Below, piece by piece: positions 36,425 through 44,970 of a stretch of DNA of 50,766 bases; positions within the stretch are counted from its first letter, which is position 1, and each line of letters begins with the position of its first letter. Both the position numbers and the translations under genes were made by a program. The notes under the pieces are model-generated. The model was not told where the DNA came from and ran no database searches. It saw nothing but the letters and a program-made list of their open reading frames with translations. This DNA is from an uncultured Prevotella sp. (GTDB taxonomy: Bacteria; Bacteroidota; Bacteroidia; Bacteroidales; Bacteroidaceae), in contig CAJONQ010000023.1 of the NCBI GenBank assembly GCA_905235835.1, positions 1 through 50,766 on the forward strand, read 5' to 3'.

Positions 36425-37327
36425 ATGATGAAGAAGATTCGCGCTGCCGTCGTTGGTTACGGCAATATCGGCAAGTTTACGATTGAGGCTCTGGAGGCTT
36501 CAGCCGATTTTGAGATTGCAGGAGTAGTACGCAGAAACGGAGCAGCAGACAAACCTGCTGAGCTGGCTCCTTATGAGGTTGTGAAGGATATCAAGGAACT
36601 GAAGGACGTGGATGTCGCTATCCTTGCTACACCGACCCGCTCTTGTGAGGAGTATGCCAAGCAGATCCTGCCTTTGGGCATTAATACTGTTGACTCTTTC
36701 GATATCCATACCAATATCCGTGGCTATCGTGAGCGGCTGATGGAGATTAACAAGCAGACCAATACGGTCAGTGTGATAGCTGCTGGTTGGGACCCAGGTT
36801 CCGACTCGATCGTTCGTACCCTGATGCAGAGTCTTGCCCCTAAAGGCTTGAGTTACACGAACTTCGGTCCTGGTATGTCCATGGGACACTCTGTATGTGT
36901 CCGTTCCAAGGCTGGTGTGAAGAATGCGCTGTCGATGACGATACCTCTGGGTGAGGGCATCCATCGCCGTATGGTATATGTCGAGCTGGAGGATGGTTAC
37001 ACCTTGGAGCAGGTGACAAAGGATATCAAGGCTGACCCTTATTTCGCGAATGATGAGACGCACGTCTTCGCTGTCGAGTCTGTGGATGCCGTGAAGGATA
37101 TGGGACATGGTGTCAACCTAGTCCGCAAGGGTGTGAGTGGTAAGACGCAGAACCAGCGTCTGGAGTTCAATATGAGTATCAATAACCCAGCCCTGACGGC
37201 TCAGGTGCTCGTCAATGTGGCTCGTGCCTCTATGCGTCAGCAACCTGGTTGCTACACGATGATTGAGATTCCTGTCATCGATATGCTGCCCGGGGAGCGT
37301 GCTGATCTCATCGAGCATTTGGTATAA
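36425..37327 (+). CDS. ddh: meso-Diaminopimelate dehydrogenase
   Basis: An NADPH-dependent enzyme that aminates tetrahydrodipicolinate directly to meso-DAP, a one-step route to the peptidoglycan cross-linking residue and lysine. Residues 1-20 hold the dinucleotide loop VVGYGNIGKF. The substrate-binding segments are VSVIAAGWDPGSDSIVRTLM and YTNFGPGMSMGHSVCVRSKA, both highly typical of Ddh. 300 residues is near the usual 300-330. The second ATG (36428) is an equally good start. Own promoter; ends at a strong terminator. It complements asd in the same pathway. Confidence 0.94.
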   Translation: MMKKIRAAVVGYGNIGKFTIEALEASADFEIAGVVRRNGAADKPAELAPYEVVKDIKELKDVDVAILATPTRSCEEYAKQILPLGINTVDSFDIHTNIRGYRERLMEINKQTNTVSVIAAGWDPGSDSIVRTLMQSLAPKGLSYTNFGPGMSMGHSVCVRSKAGVKNALSMTIPLGEGIHRRMVYVELEDGYTLEQVTKDIKADPYFANDETHVFAVESVDAVKDMGHGVNLVRKGVSGKTQNQRLEFNMSINNPALTAQVLVNVARASMRQQPGCYTMIEIPVIDMLPGERADLIEHLV

Positions 37328-37346
37328 ACACAGCATGACATGATAG

Positions 37347-37383
37347 CGATAGGAGGCTCCGATGCCTCCTATCGTTGTTTTTG
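37347..37383 (+). terminator. Terminator of ddh
   Basis: An 11-bp perfect stem (CGATAGGAGGC / GCCTCCTATCG) with a 6-nt loop, followed by TTGTTTTTG. Confidence 0.88.
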
Positions 37384-37435
37384 ATGCCTTCCGTAGGGGT
37401 AGCCGATGACCGTTGTTGGGGTATTAGTGCCGTCT

Positions 37436-37454
37436 GTCTTATTTAAAATAAGAC
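37436..37454. promoter_or_regulatory. 9-1-9 A/T-rich palindrome upstream of the Fur-family gene
   Basis: GTCTTATTTAAAATAAGAC is a perfect inverted repeat around one base, in the style of Fur/PerR boxes, about 90 bp before the -7 box of the regulator gene. A second weaker inverted repeat (ACCTTA / TAAGGT) follows at about 37462-37494. Confidence 0.5.
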
Positions 37455-37542
37455 ACTATGTGACCTTATAATATTGGCAAGGCAATTTAAGGTTAATTGT
37501 GCGATTTCTCCACAAATGCTTCCGTATGTCAGCATTATTTCG

Positions 37543-37551
37543 TATCTTTGC
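37543..37551 (+). promoter_or_regulatory. -7 box of the Fur-family gene
   Basis: TATCTTTGC, 11 bp before the ATG at 37563, implying an almost leaderless mRNA. Confidence 0.65.
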
Positions 37552-37562
37552 CCTCAAATTCA

Positions 37563-37991
37563 ATGAAGATGCATTTGGATATATCTGACGAGCAGGTGCT
37601 TGACAATGCGGGAATCCGTGTCACAGCGGTACGTCTGCTGGTGTGGCGACAGATAAGGCATGGCTTTCATGATGCCTTTAGCTTGAGTGACTTGGAGGCT
37701 AAACTGCCTACGGTCGACCGTTCCACGCTGTTCCGTATTCTCACCTTATTGACGGATACACATCTGCTGCATCATATTGACGACGGCTCCGGATCGCAGA
37801 AATACTGTGTCTGCCATCAGGACGATACCCGCCATTGTGAGGGGCATGTCCATCTGACGTGTAACAAGTGCCACAGGACTTTCTGCCTGACAAATGTGCG
37901 TATCCCTTCTGTCCCGTTACCTGCTGGTTTTGAATTAGAGGAAGCAGAGTATGTCGTCAAGGGCATCTGTGCTGATTGTGCAAATAAATGA
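37563..37991 (+). CDS. Fur-family metal-dependent transcriptional regulator
   Basis: A 142-residue DNA-binding regulator. The winged helix spans about 10-75 (DEQVLDNAGIRVTAVRLLVW, then LEAKLPTVDRSTLFRILTLL). The dimerisation domain has HVHLTCNKCHRTFCL and ends GICADCANK, two CxxC pairs for structural zinc. Fur, Zur and PerR cannot be told apart by eye. The frame is open to 37497, but the -7 box at 37543-37551 makes the ATG at 37563 (MKMHLDISDEQV) the sensible start. Its TGA overlaps the ATG of the GH28 gene. Confidence 0.88.
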   Translation: MKMHLDISDEQVLDNAGIRVTAVRLLVWRQIRHGFHDAFSLSDLEAKLPTVDRSTLFRILTLLTDTHLLHHIDDGSGSQKYCVCHQDDTRHCEGHVHLTCNKCHRTFCLTNVRIPSVPLPAGFELEEAEYVVKGICADCANK

Positions 37992-39442
37992 TAAACAAAC
38001 TATCTATAACAATGAACAAACTACTAAACTACGTGGCAGTACTGTTGATGCTGCCTGCCGCTGCGAAAGCGCAAGACTATTCCAAGTATTATCAGAATCT
38101 CCCTGTTGAGGTGAAACAGGTCAGTCGTCCTGTGATTCCCGCTAATGAGGTTAACCTCAAGGATGTGGGAGGAGTTGGTGACGGTATTACCCTTAATACC
38201 GAGGCATTCACCAAAGGTATCAGTAAACTGAATAAACTGGGTGGTGGACGACTGAACGTCCCAGAAGGTGTGTGGCTCACGGGTCCTATCTCTTTGAAGG
38301 ATAATATCGAACTACATCTCGACAAGAATGCCCTGGTGATCTTCTCTGCCGACAAGTCACTCTATGTTGACCCTAAGGCAAAACCTGGTTCGAGGGTTTA
38401 TCCTTGTATCCGTGCCTCTAAGCGTAAGAACATCGCCATTACGGGTGAGGGAATCATTGACGGCAATGGGGAGCATTGGCGTCCTGTCAAGCGTAGTAAG
38501 GTGAGTGATGTGGAATGGAGTATCTTTAAGAATGTCATTGGTGGTGTGGAGACTTCCAATGGAACACTATTCTATCCTTGGGACTCTAAGAGTGGCTACG
38601 CTAATATTGCGGAGACTCCCGAGGCTCAGGAGAAGATGCGCAACGATATCATTCGCTTTACGGATTGTGAGAATGTGTTGATTCAAGGGGTTACTGTTCA
38701 GAACTCTCCTCGTTTCCATGTGCATCCCTGTTATTCCAAGAATGTGATAGTTGATGGTGTGACCGTCCGTTGTCCATGGAATGCGCAGAATGGTGATGCC
38801 ATTGACTTCAGTGATGTCAATATCGGATTGATAGTCAATAGTATCGTGGATGCTGGTGATGACGGTATCTGTATGAAGGGTGGAAGTATCAAGCCTGCCT
38901 CACCAGCGAATGGTTGTGAGGACATCGTAATACAGGACAATACCGTGTTCCATGCGCATGGCGGTTTTGTATTAGGTAGTGAGACCATCAGTGGTATGCG
39001 TCGTATCATCGTACGTCATAATCGTTTTGCAGGTACTGATACTGGTCTACGTTTCAAGAGTGGCATGGGACGGGGTGGCAAGACGGAGCAGATGTATATC
39101 TCCGATATCATGATGACCGATATCAAGGACGAGACGATTATCTTCCAGTGTGACTATGTTGACCGTCCTGCCGGCTCTGATCCTAACAAGATTCCTACCT
39201 TCACAGAGGAGCAACGTAAGAAAGCACCATATTTCCAGGATATCCACATATCAAATGTCGTTTGTCATGGTGCTGCCACAGGTATCAAAGCAAGTGGTAT
39301 CCTCGGACTCGACTGTGTTCATGACATCGATATCGAGAATACCACGATCAGTTATACCAAGACAGATAAGCAGATAGACGAGCAGACGGCAAAGCTCAAT
39401 CTCAAGAATGTTACTCTGCAGCCGCTTTCAGTATCTCGCTGA
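37988..39442 (+). CDS. Glycoside hydrolase family 28 (polygalacturonase-like)
   Basis: A secreted or periplasmic pectin-active enzyme with a signal peptide (LLNYVAVLLMLPAAAKA, cut before QDY). The right-handed beta-helix catalytic motifs are in order: NGDAIDFSD (NxD), DDGICMKGG (catalytic Asp pair), HGGFVLGSE (GHG-like) and RFKSGMGRGG (RxK). Total 484 residues. The start at 37988 overlaps the regulator's stop (ATGA); the ATG at 38012 (MNKLLNYVAV) gives a more standard signal peptide. No SusC/SusD or other pectinase lies nearby, so it is not in a visible polysaccharide utilisation locus. The last 32 bp overlap lpd on the other strand. Confidence 0.88.
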   Translation: MINKLSITMNKLLNYVAVLLMLPAAAKAQDYSKYYQNLPVEVKQVSRPVIPANEVNLKDVGGVGDGITLNTEAFTKGISKLNKLGGGRLNVPEGVWLTGPISLKDNIELHLDKNALVIFSADKSLYVDPKAKPGSRVYPCIRASKRKNIAITGEGIIDGNGEHWRPVKRSKVSDVEWSIFKNVIGGVETSNGTLFYPWDSKSGYANIAETPEAQEKMRNDIIRFTDCENVLIQGVTVQNSPRFHVHPCYSKNVIVDGVTVRCPWNAQNGDAIDFSDVNIGLIVNSIVDAGDDGICMKGGSIKPASPANGCEDIVIQDNTVFHAHGGFVLGSETISGMRRIIVRHNRFAGTDTGLRFKSGMGRGGKTEQMYISDIMMTDIKDETIIFQCDYVDRPAGSDPNKIPTFTEEQRKKAPYFQDIHISNVVCHGAATGIKASGILGLDCVHDIDIENTTISYTKTDKQIDEQTAKLNLKNVTLQPLSVSR

Positions 39443-40658
39443 GGGTGGGGTGGATGTGTACCATATCACGCAATTCTGAGAGTGTGGTGTCCTTGCACAT
39501 AAGGACACTACACTCTTGTATGAGGTCAGCTGCATGAGCTCCATAGGCATGACAGCCGATGATATGGTCGTCCTTGTCTGCAAAGAGCTTCAGCATTCCC
39601 TCGGTCTCGTTCATCGCCTGTGCCTTGCCGTTGGCACGCCAGAATGCTTTCTTGCATACATACTCAACATCCTGTTCCTTCAACTGGTCTTCTGAATAGC
39701 CCACATAGGCAGCCTCTGGCTCTGTGAAGATAGCGGCAGGCATGATGTCAAAGCGGATGCCGTCCTTCTTGCCGATGATATGGTTGACGGCACGTACTGC
39801 CTGCATCTCTGCGGCATGGGCAAGCATCTGCTTGCCATTCACATCGCCAATGGCATAGATGCCTTTGACCGTTGTCTCGAAGTTATTGTCAACAGCAATA
39901 CCTTTTTGCTCGTCATATTCAAAACCTGCCTTCTGGAAGTCATCACTGACATTCGGCTTACGTCCTGTCGCCATCAGAATCACATCGGCATCAATATCGG
40001 CAAGCGACTGTACGGCTGTCTTCATCTGGAACTTGATACCTCTCTTCTCCAGAAGTTTGCGTAAACGCTTGGCGATGTCACTATCCATCATAGGCAGACA
40101 TTCCTTTAAGAACTCGATGACCGTTACCTCCGAACCGAAACGGTTGAAGACACTGGCGAACTCCATGCCAATGACACCTGCACCGATGATGGCGAGGCGT
40201 GATGGTAGGGTAGACCGTTGGAGTAGTTCTGTAGAGGTGACAAGACGTGGATCATCGATATCCGGCAGGAGTAGGAGCTTGGGACTGCTGCCAGTGGCTA
40301 TGATGATATGGGGGGCGGTGATGGTCGTGCTTGTGGCTTTGCCAAAGCCACATACTTCCACCGTCTGTGCGTCAATAAAGGAAGCAGTACCACGTACCAA
40401 AGTGATACCAGGTATGCTGAGGATCTGCTCCACACCACTGCGAAACAGACCCACCACCTGCTGTTGGCGTTCGAAAGCCTCTGCGAAGGTGGCGGCATGC
40501 ACATACGTCTTTGTTGGGATGCAGCCTCGGTTCAGACAGGTGCCTCCCAACTCGTCCTGCTCGATAATCACTACTTGCAGTCCCTGTTTGGCGGCATATT
40601 CAGCGGCGCGGTAACCACCAGGTCCCGCACCGATGATGATAAGATCAGTTGTTGTCAT
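39411..40658 (-). CDS. lpdA: Dihydrolipoyl dehydrogenase (glycine cleavage L protein)
   Basis: FAD enzyme that reoxidises the dihydrolipoyl arm of GcvH (and of 2-oxoacid dehydrogenases) with NAD+. FAD loop GAGPGGYRAAE is near residue 9. The redox disulphide is C41/C46 in GGTCLNRGCIPTK, the NAD loop is IIGAGVIGMEFASVF, the second FAD motif is GIYAIGDVNG, and the C-terminal catalytic HIHPTLSE is present. At 415 residues it is shorter than the usual 450-470, with a compact region between the disulphide helix and the NAD domain. Overlaps gcvPB by 14 bp, last gene of the gcv operon. Confidence 0.92.
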   Translation of the reverse strand: MTTTDLIIIGAGPGGYRAAEYAAKQGLQVVIIEQDELGGTCLNRGCIPTKTYVHAATFAEAFERQQQVVGLFRSGVEQILSIPGITLVRGTASFIDAQTVEVCGFGKATSTTITAPHIIIATGSSPKLLLLPDIDDPRLVTSTELLQRSTLPSRLAIIGAGVIGMEFASVFNRFGSEVTVIEFLKECLPMMDSDIAKRLRKLLEKRGIKFQMKTAVQSLADIDADVILMATGRKPNVSDDFQKAGFEYDEQKGIAVDNNFETTVKGIYAIGDVNGKQMLAHAAEMQAVRAVNHIIGKKDGIRFDIMPAAIFTEPEAAYVGYSEDQLKEQDVEYVCKKAFWRANGKAQAMNETEGMLKLFADKDDHIIGCHAYGAHAADLIQECSVLMCKDTTLSELRDMVHIHPTLSEILKAAAE

Positions 40659-42057
40659 TGATCATCTGTTTATAAGTGACAATCGGATGTTTGGCGGCGA
40701 GCACGTCATCCACCCTGCCGATAGGCGTGTTATGGGGAGCCGTCTTCACAATATCAGGTTCATTCTTCGCCTCTTCGGCAATCTTCCGCATCACGTCAAT
40801 GAAACCGTCAATCGTGTCTTTCGACTCATTCTCTGTCGGCTCTATCATCAGACTCTCATGGAACAGCAACGGGAAGTAGATGGTAGGCGCATGATAACCG
40901 TAGTCCAGCAGTCGTTTTGCTACGTCCATCGTGGTGACACCTGTCGACTTGTCTTTCAGTCCGTCGAATACGAACTCATGCTTACACAATCCGTCGATAG
41001 GCAGTTCGTAGACATCCTTCAAACACTCTTTGATATAGTTGGCGTTCAGAGTAGCAAATGGACCTACCTGTTTCACATTCTCTTTGCCTAAAGAGAGAAT
41101 ATAGGCATAGGCACGCATCACCACAGCGAAGTTGCCACTCTCGTAGGGGCTAACAAAGGGCAAGAAAGGTTCCAGTCCCTTACGAACACCCACAGGACCA
41201 CTGCCAGGACCTCCACCACCATGTGGGGTGGAGAAAGTCTTGTGAAGGTTGATGTGCATCACGTCAAATCCCATATCACCAGGACGGCAGGCTCCAAGCA
41301 TCGGGTTCAGGTTAGCCCCATCGTAGTACATCAGACCGCCACAGTCATGAATCATCTTGGCAATACGAGGGATGTCACGCTCGAAGAGTCCAAGGGTATT
41401 GGGGTTCGTCATCATCATGGCAGCGATATTGGGACCTTCTATGTCTACTAGTTTTTCTAAGTCCACAAGGTCTACTAGACCGTCTTTTGTAGACTTCACC
41501 TCTAATATCTCCAGTCCGCAGACAGCGGCAGAGGCAGGATTGGTACCGTGTGCAGAGTCAGGGACGATGACTTTCGTGCGAGCTTCATCATGTCGTGACT
41601 GATGATAGCCACGAATCACCATCAACCCCGTCAACTCACCATGAGCACCAGCAAAAGGCTTCAGCGTAAAGTCTGCAAGTCCTGTCAGTTCGCAAAGTGC
41701 CTTCTTCAACGAGGTACATACGGAATGAGCCCCTTTAGTCGTCTCTTTGGGCTGTAAGGGATGCAGATTGGCAAACTGTGGCAGTGCTGCCATTTCCTCA
41801 TTGATCTTGGGGTTGTATTTCATCGTGCAGGAGCCTAACGGATAGAATCCGTTGTCCACACCGAAATTATTTGCGGATAGGTTGGTGTAGTGGCGCACCA
41901 CCGTCATCTCGTCACACTCCGGTAACTCAGCAGGCTCCTTACGTTGCATACTTGTCGGTATCTCATAGTTTCCAAAACGGTTCTTGGGCAGAGAATATCC
42001 TTTGCGTCCTTTCTTCGAGAGTTCGAAGATGAGATTTCCATATAGTCTATTATTCAT
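40645..42057 (-). CDS. gcvPB: Glycine dehydrogenase (decarboxylating) subunit 2
   Basis: PLP-binding half of the split P protein of the glycine cleavage system. The PLP lysine is in INLHKTFSTPHGGGGPGSGP. Other conserved segments: FYPLGSCTMKYNPKINEEMA and VIVPDSAHGTNPASAAVCG. 470 residues is close to the family norm. It overlaps gcvPA by 4 bp and lpd by 14 bp. Confidence 0.95.
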   Translation of the reverse strand: MNNRLYGNLIFELSKKGRKGYSLPKNRFGNYEIPTSMQRKEPAELPECDEMTVVRHYTNLSANNFGVDNGFYPLGSCTMKYNPKINEEMAALPQFANLHPLQPKETTKGAHSVCTSLKKALCELTGLADFTLKPFAGAHGELTGLMVIRGYHQSRHDEARTKVIVPDSAHGTNPASAAVCGLEILEVKSTKDGLVDLVDLEKLVDIEGPNIAAMMMTNPNTLGLFERDIPRIAKMIHDCGGLMYYDGANLNPMLGACRPGDMGFDVMHINLHKTFSTPHGGGGPGSGPVGVRKGLEPFLPFVSPYESGNFAVVMRAYAYILSLGKENVKQVGPFATLNANYIKECLKDVYELPIDGLCKHEFVFDGLKDKSTGVTTMDVAKRLLDYGYHAPTIYFPLLFHESLMIEPTENESKDTIDGFIDVMRKIAEEAKNEPDIVKTAPHNTPIGRVDDVLAAKHPIVTYKQMINDNN

Positions 42058-43376
42058 GGCATGATTTTATTTACGAAGTTATCAATATCCTCTTTAGTCC
42101 GTTTCTCGGTGACGGCTATCATCAACTGGTTGTCATCCAGTTTGATGCCTCCGAAGATACCATGGGCTTGAAGTCGTCCTAACAACGTGTCAAGGTCATC
42201 GTCGTAACTGACGACAAACTCATTGAAGAAGGGCTTGTCGTAAACCAGTTTGAAATGTTCGGTAGCCAGAAGTTTATCGCAGAGATAGTGGGCACCGGCA
42301 TACGATAGTTGTGCTGCCTCACGTAGTCCCTCCTTACCCATCAGTGACATATATATGGTGACGAAGAGTGCCATCAGACTCTGGTTCGAGCAGATGTTGG
42401 AGGTCGCTTTCTGACGACGGATATGTTGTTCACGTGCTTGCAGAGTCAGTACGAAGGCACGCTGACCGCGGTTGTCCTTCGTCATGCCGACAATACGTCC
42501 CGGCATTTTGCGGATAAGCTTCTCTGTGCAACACATATAACCGACATACGGACCACCAAACTGCATAGGGATACCCAGTGACTGTCCATCCCCCACCGCA
42601 ATATCGGCACCCCATTCGCCTGGTGTCTTCAGAACGGCGAGGTCGGCGGCGATATTACTCATGATAAAGAGTCCTTTCTGGTCATGTATAGCATCGGCAT
42701 AACCACTATAGTCCTCAATGATACCGTAGTAGTTAGGTTGTTGTACGAGCACCCCAGCGACTTTTCCTTGGTGTAGGGATAATAGAGATTGCAGATGGGG
42801 GAAGTCCGTGACACCATCCTTCTGATGAATCATTTCTATCTGGATGCCGTGGAAATGGGCATAGGTCTCAATCACTTTCAGGGTCTTCGGGTCAATAGTC
42901 TCGCTGATGAGTACGGTATCCTGTTTTTTACCAGCAGCCACCGCCATCATCACCGCCTCAGCGGCAGCGGTCGTGCCGTCGTACATAGAGGCGTTGGAGA
43001 TGTCCATGCCAGTCAGCTCAGCCATCATCGACTGGTATTCAAAGATGTAATGGAGAGTACCTTGTGATATCTCTGCTTGGTAGGGTGTGTAGCTGGTTAG
43101 GAACTCCGAGCGGCTTAACAGTGCAGGGATGACAGCAGGCGTATAGTGGTCGTAGACACCAGCGCCGCCGAAGCACATCAGTGGCTCGGTGTCCTCGCTC
43201 AGTTTCTCAAACAACTGGCGCACCTCCACCTCGCTCATCTGCTCGGGTAACTTATATTTGCCATGAAAACGTATCTCATCGGGAACCTCAGCATAGAGGT
43301 CGTCAAGGCTCTCCACCCCGACTTTCTCCATCATTGCCTGAAGGTCTTCCTCGGTATGGGGGAAATATTTGAACAT
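42054..43376 (-). CDS. gcvPA: Glycine dehydrogenase (decarboxylating) subunit 1
   Basis: Other half of the P protein. Typical segments: MFKYFPHTEEDLQAMMEKVG, FLTSYTPYQAEISQGTLHYI, NASMYDGTTAAAEAVMMAVA and VGDGQSLGIPMQFGGPYVG. 440 residues. With GcvPB it decarboxylates glycine and passes the aminomethyl group to GcvH. Follows gcvH after a 54-bp spacer holding a strong hairpin. Confidence 0.95.
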   Translation of the reverse strand: MFKYFPHTEEDLQAMMEKVGVESLDDLYAEVPDEIRFHGKYKLPEQMSEVEVRQLFEKLSEDTEPLMCFGGAGVYDHYTPAVIPALLSRSEFLTSYTPYQAEISQGTLHYIFEYQSMMAELTGMDISNASMYDGTTAAAEAVMMAVAAGKKQDTVLISETIDPKTLKVIETYAHFHGIQIEMIHQKDGVTDFPHLQSLLSLHQGKVAGVLVQQPNYYGIIEDYSGYADAIHDQKGLFIMSNIAADLAVLKTPGEWGADIAVGDGQSLGIPMQFGGPYVGYMCCTEKLIRKMPGRIVGMTKDNRGQRAFVLTLQAREQHIRRQKATSNICSNQSLMALFVTIYMSLMGKEGLREAAQLSYAGAHYLCDKLLATEHFKLVYDKPFFNEFVVSYDDDLDTLLGRLQAHGIFGGIKLDDNQLMIAVTEKRTKEDIDNFVNKIMP

Positions 43377-43399
43377 AGTTGTAATATCGTTATATTGTT

Positions 43400-43425
43400 T
43401 TGTCGGAATCCTGGGATTCCGACAA
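43400..43425. other. Strong hairpin in the gcvH-gcvPA spacer
   Basis: TTGTCGGAATCC and GGATTCCGACAA form a 12-bp perfect inverted repeat with a 2-nt centre. There is no T-run after it in the direction of transcription, so it looks like an intercistronic stability or processing element, not a terminator. Confidence 0.7.
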
Positions 43426-43430
43426 ATTAA

Positions 43431-43811
43431 TTATTTCTCACAGAAAGCAGCGTAAGCCTTGGCATCCATCAGGTTGTCAAGTTCGCTCTTGTCACTCATC
43501 TCCACCTTGATAATCCAGTTCTCGAAAGCATCCTGGTTGACAAGCTCTGGCTGGTCGTCGAGTGCGTCGTTCACCTCAACGATGGTACCGCTGACGGGTG
43601 ACATCAGGTCGCTTGCCGCCTTCACGCTCTCCACGGCACCGAACTCCTCACCTGCCGTTACCTCGTCGTCCACATCGGGCAGATCGACATATACCACATT
43701 ACCCAAGGCATTCTGTGCATAGTCGGTGATGCCGATGAATCCGATGTTGCCTTCTACTCTTACATACTCGTGTGACTCACTGTAATAGAGTCCTTCAATT
43801 ATTTTTGCCAT
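43431..43811 (-). CDS. gcvH: Glycine cleavage system H protein
   Basis: A lipoyl carrier of 126 residues. The lipoylated lysine is in ESVKAASDLMSPVSG at about residue 64. It opens with EGLYYSESHEYVRVEGNIGF and has the GITDYAQNALGNVVYVDLPD segment. It shuttles the aminomethyl intermediate between P, T and L proteins. LplA, encoded in the same operon, probably attaches its lipoyl group. Confidence 0.96.
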   Translation of the reverse strand: MAKIIEGLYYSESHEYVRVEGNIGFIGITDYAQNALGNVVYVDLPDVDDEVTAGEEFGAVESVKAASDLMSPVSGTIVEVNDALDDQPELVNQDAFENWIIKVEMSDKSELDNLMDAKAYAAFCEK

Positions 43812-43822
43812 AATATTATAAA

Positions 43823-43856
43823 TAGGTTTTGTTAGGGATTGTAGGTTTGTTAGGGA
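43823..43856. repeat. Direct repeat in the gcvT-gcvH spacer
   Basis: Two copies of TAGGTTTGTTAGGGA (the first with one extra T), at 43823-43838 and 43842-43856. Related to the repeat in the lplA-gcvT spacer. Confidence 0.7.
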
Positions 43857-44933
43857 CTACTTTTTGTAGTGCTTGTCGTAGAAGCGCTTCTTGCAGACGG
43901 TGCCCGGGAAGGTCTTCTTACGGATTTGTATCTCTACGTCAGTGCCTTGTGCCGCATACTGACTGTCGATGAGGGCGAGGCAGACGCTCTTGTCTGTGGA
44001 GATGGTGTGATAACCAGTCGTAACCTCTCCGATGACGTTTCCATCTTTCAGAACACTATAGCCATGACGGGGAATCGCCTTGTCGTGTAGTTCGATGCCC
44101 ACCAGTTTCTTGGGTGCACCTTCTGCTTTCTGACGGGCGAGAGCCTCCTTGCCGATAAACTCATCCTTGTCGAGTTTCACGAAGATACCCAGTCCTGCCA
44201 TGATAGGAGTGATGGTCTCAGATAACTCATCACCGTATAGCGGAAGGCCCACCTCAAAGCGCAGGGTGTCGCGGCAACCGAGTCCGCAGGGCTTTACGTT
44301 GGCGGCAATCAACTTGTCCCAGCACTCATTAATATAATGAGGAGTGGCATAGATCTCAAAACCGTCCTCACCAGTATAGCCGGTACGGGATACTATCACG
44401 TCACCGATCATCTTGAAGGTATAGAAACTCAGTTCCTTGCAAGCGATGCCAAGCACCTGCTCCATCACCTGCTCTGCCTCTGGTCCCTGTACGGCAAGCT
44501 CACCATATTGCTCGCTCTGGTGTTCCAGTGTGATATCGAAACCTTTTGCCTGTTGCTGAATCCATGCCCAGTCCTTGTCGATATTGGCGGCATTGATGAC
44601 AAGGAAGAAGCGGTCGTCCGCCATCTTATAGACCAGTAGGTCATCCACGACACCACCATCCTCGTAGCACATCATACCATAGAGTATCTTTCCGTCGGGA
44701 ACGTCTCGCACATCGTTAGTGAAGATATGGTTGACATAACGCTCTGCGTCCTTGCCGAAGACAAGTACCTCGCCCATGTGACTCACGTCGAACACACCGC
44801 AGTGCTGACGCACAGCCTGGTGCTCGTCAACAATATTCGTGTATTGTATCGGCATGTCAAAGCCGCCGAAGGGGGAGATGAGTGCCCCAAGGGCTACGTG
44901 TTTGTCGTAAAGACAGGTTCGTTTATATTCCAT
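43857..44933 (-). CDS. gcvT: Aminomethyltransferase (glycine cleavage T protein)
   Basis: Transfers the methylene group from aminomethyl-GcvH to tetrahydrofolate and releases ammonia. 358 residues. It starts MEYKRTCLYDKHVALGALIS, then PFGGFDMPIQY, and has VFDVSHMGEV, VSRTGYTGEDGFEIY and CRDTLRFEVGLPLYGDEL, all standard T-protein segments. The C-terminal barrel contains GKEALARQKAEG and GEVTTGYHT. Confidence 0.96.
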   Translation of the reverse strand: MEYKRTCLYDKHVALGALISPFGGFDMPIQYTNIVDEHQAVRQHCGVFDVSHMGEVLVFGKDAERYVNHIFTNDVRDVPDGKILYGMMCYEDGGVVDDLLVYKMADDRFFLVINAANIDKDWAWIQQQAKGFDITLEHQSEQYGELAVQGPEAEQVMEQVLGIACKELSFYTFKMIGDVIVSRTGYTGEDGFEIYATPHYINECWDKLIAANVKPCGLGCRDTLRFEVGLPLYGDELSETITPIMAGLGIFVKLDKDEFIGKEALARQKAEGAPKKLVGIELHDKAIPRHGYSVLKDGNVIGEVTTGYHTISTDKSVCLALIDSQYAAQGTDVEIQIRKKTFPGTVCKKRFYDKHYKK

Positions 44934-44934
44934 A

Positions 44935-44970
44935 TTTTGTAGGTTTGTTAGAGTTTTGTAGGTTTGTTAG
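44935..44970. repeat. Direct repeat in the lplA-gcvT spacer
   Basis: TTTTGTAGGTTTGTTAG occurs exactly twice (44935-44951 and 44954-44970). The second copy includes the lplA stop codon. Confidence 0.8.

Noticed and set aside
37497..37562. N-terminal extension of the Fur-family regulator
   Set aside because: The extension runs through the -7 box and does not resemble the family; the ATG at 37563 fits promoter and homology.
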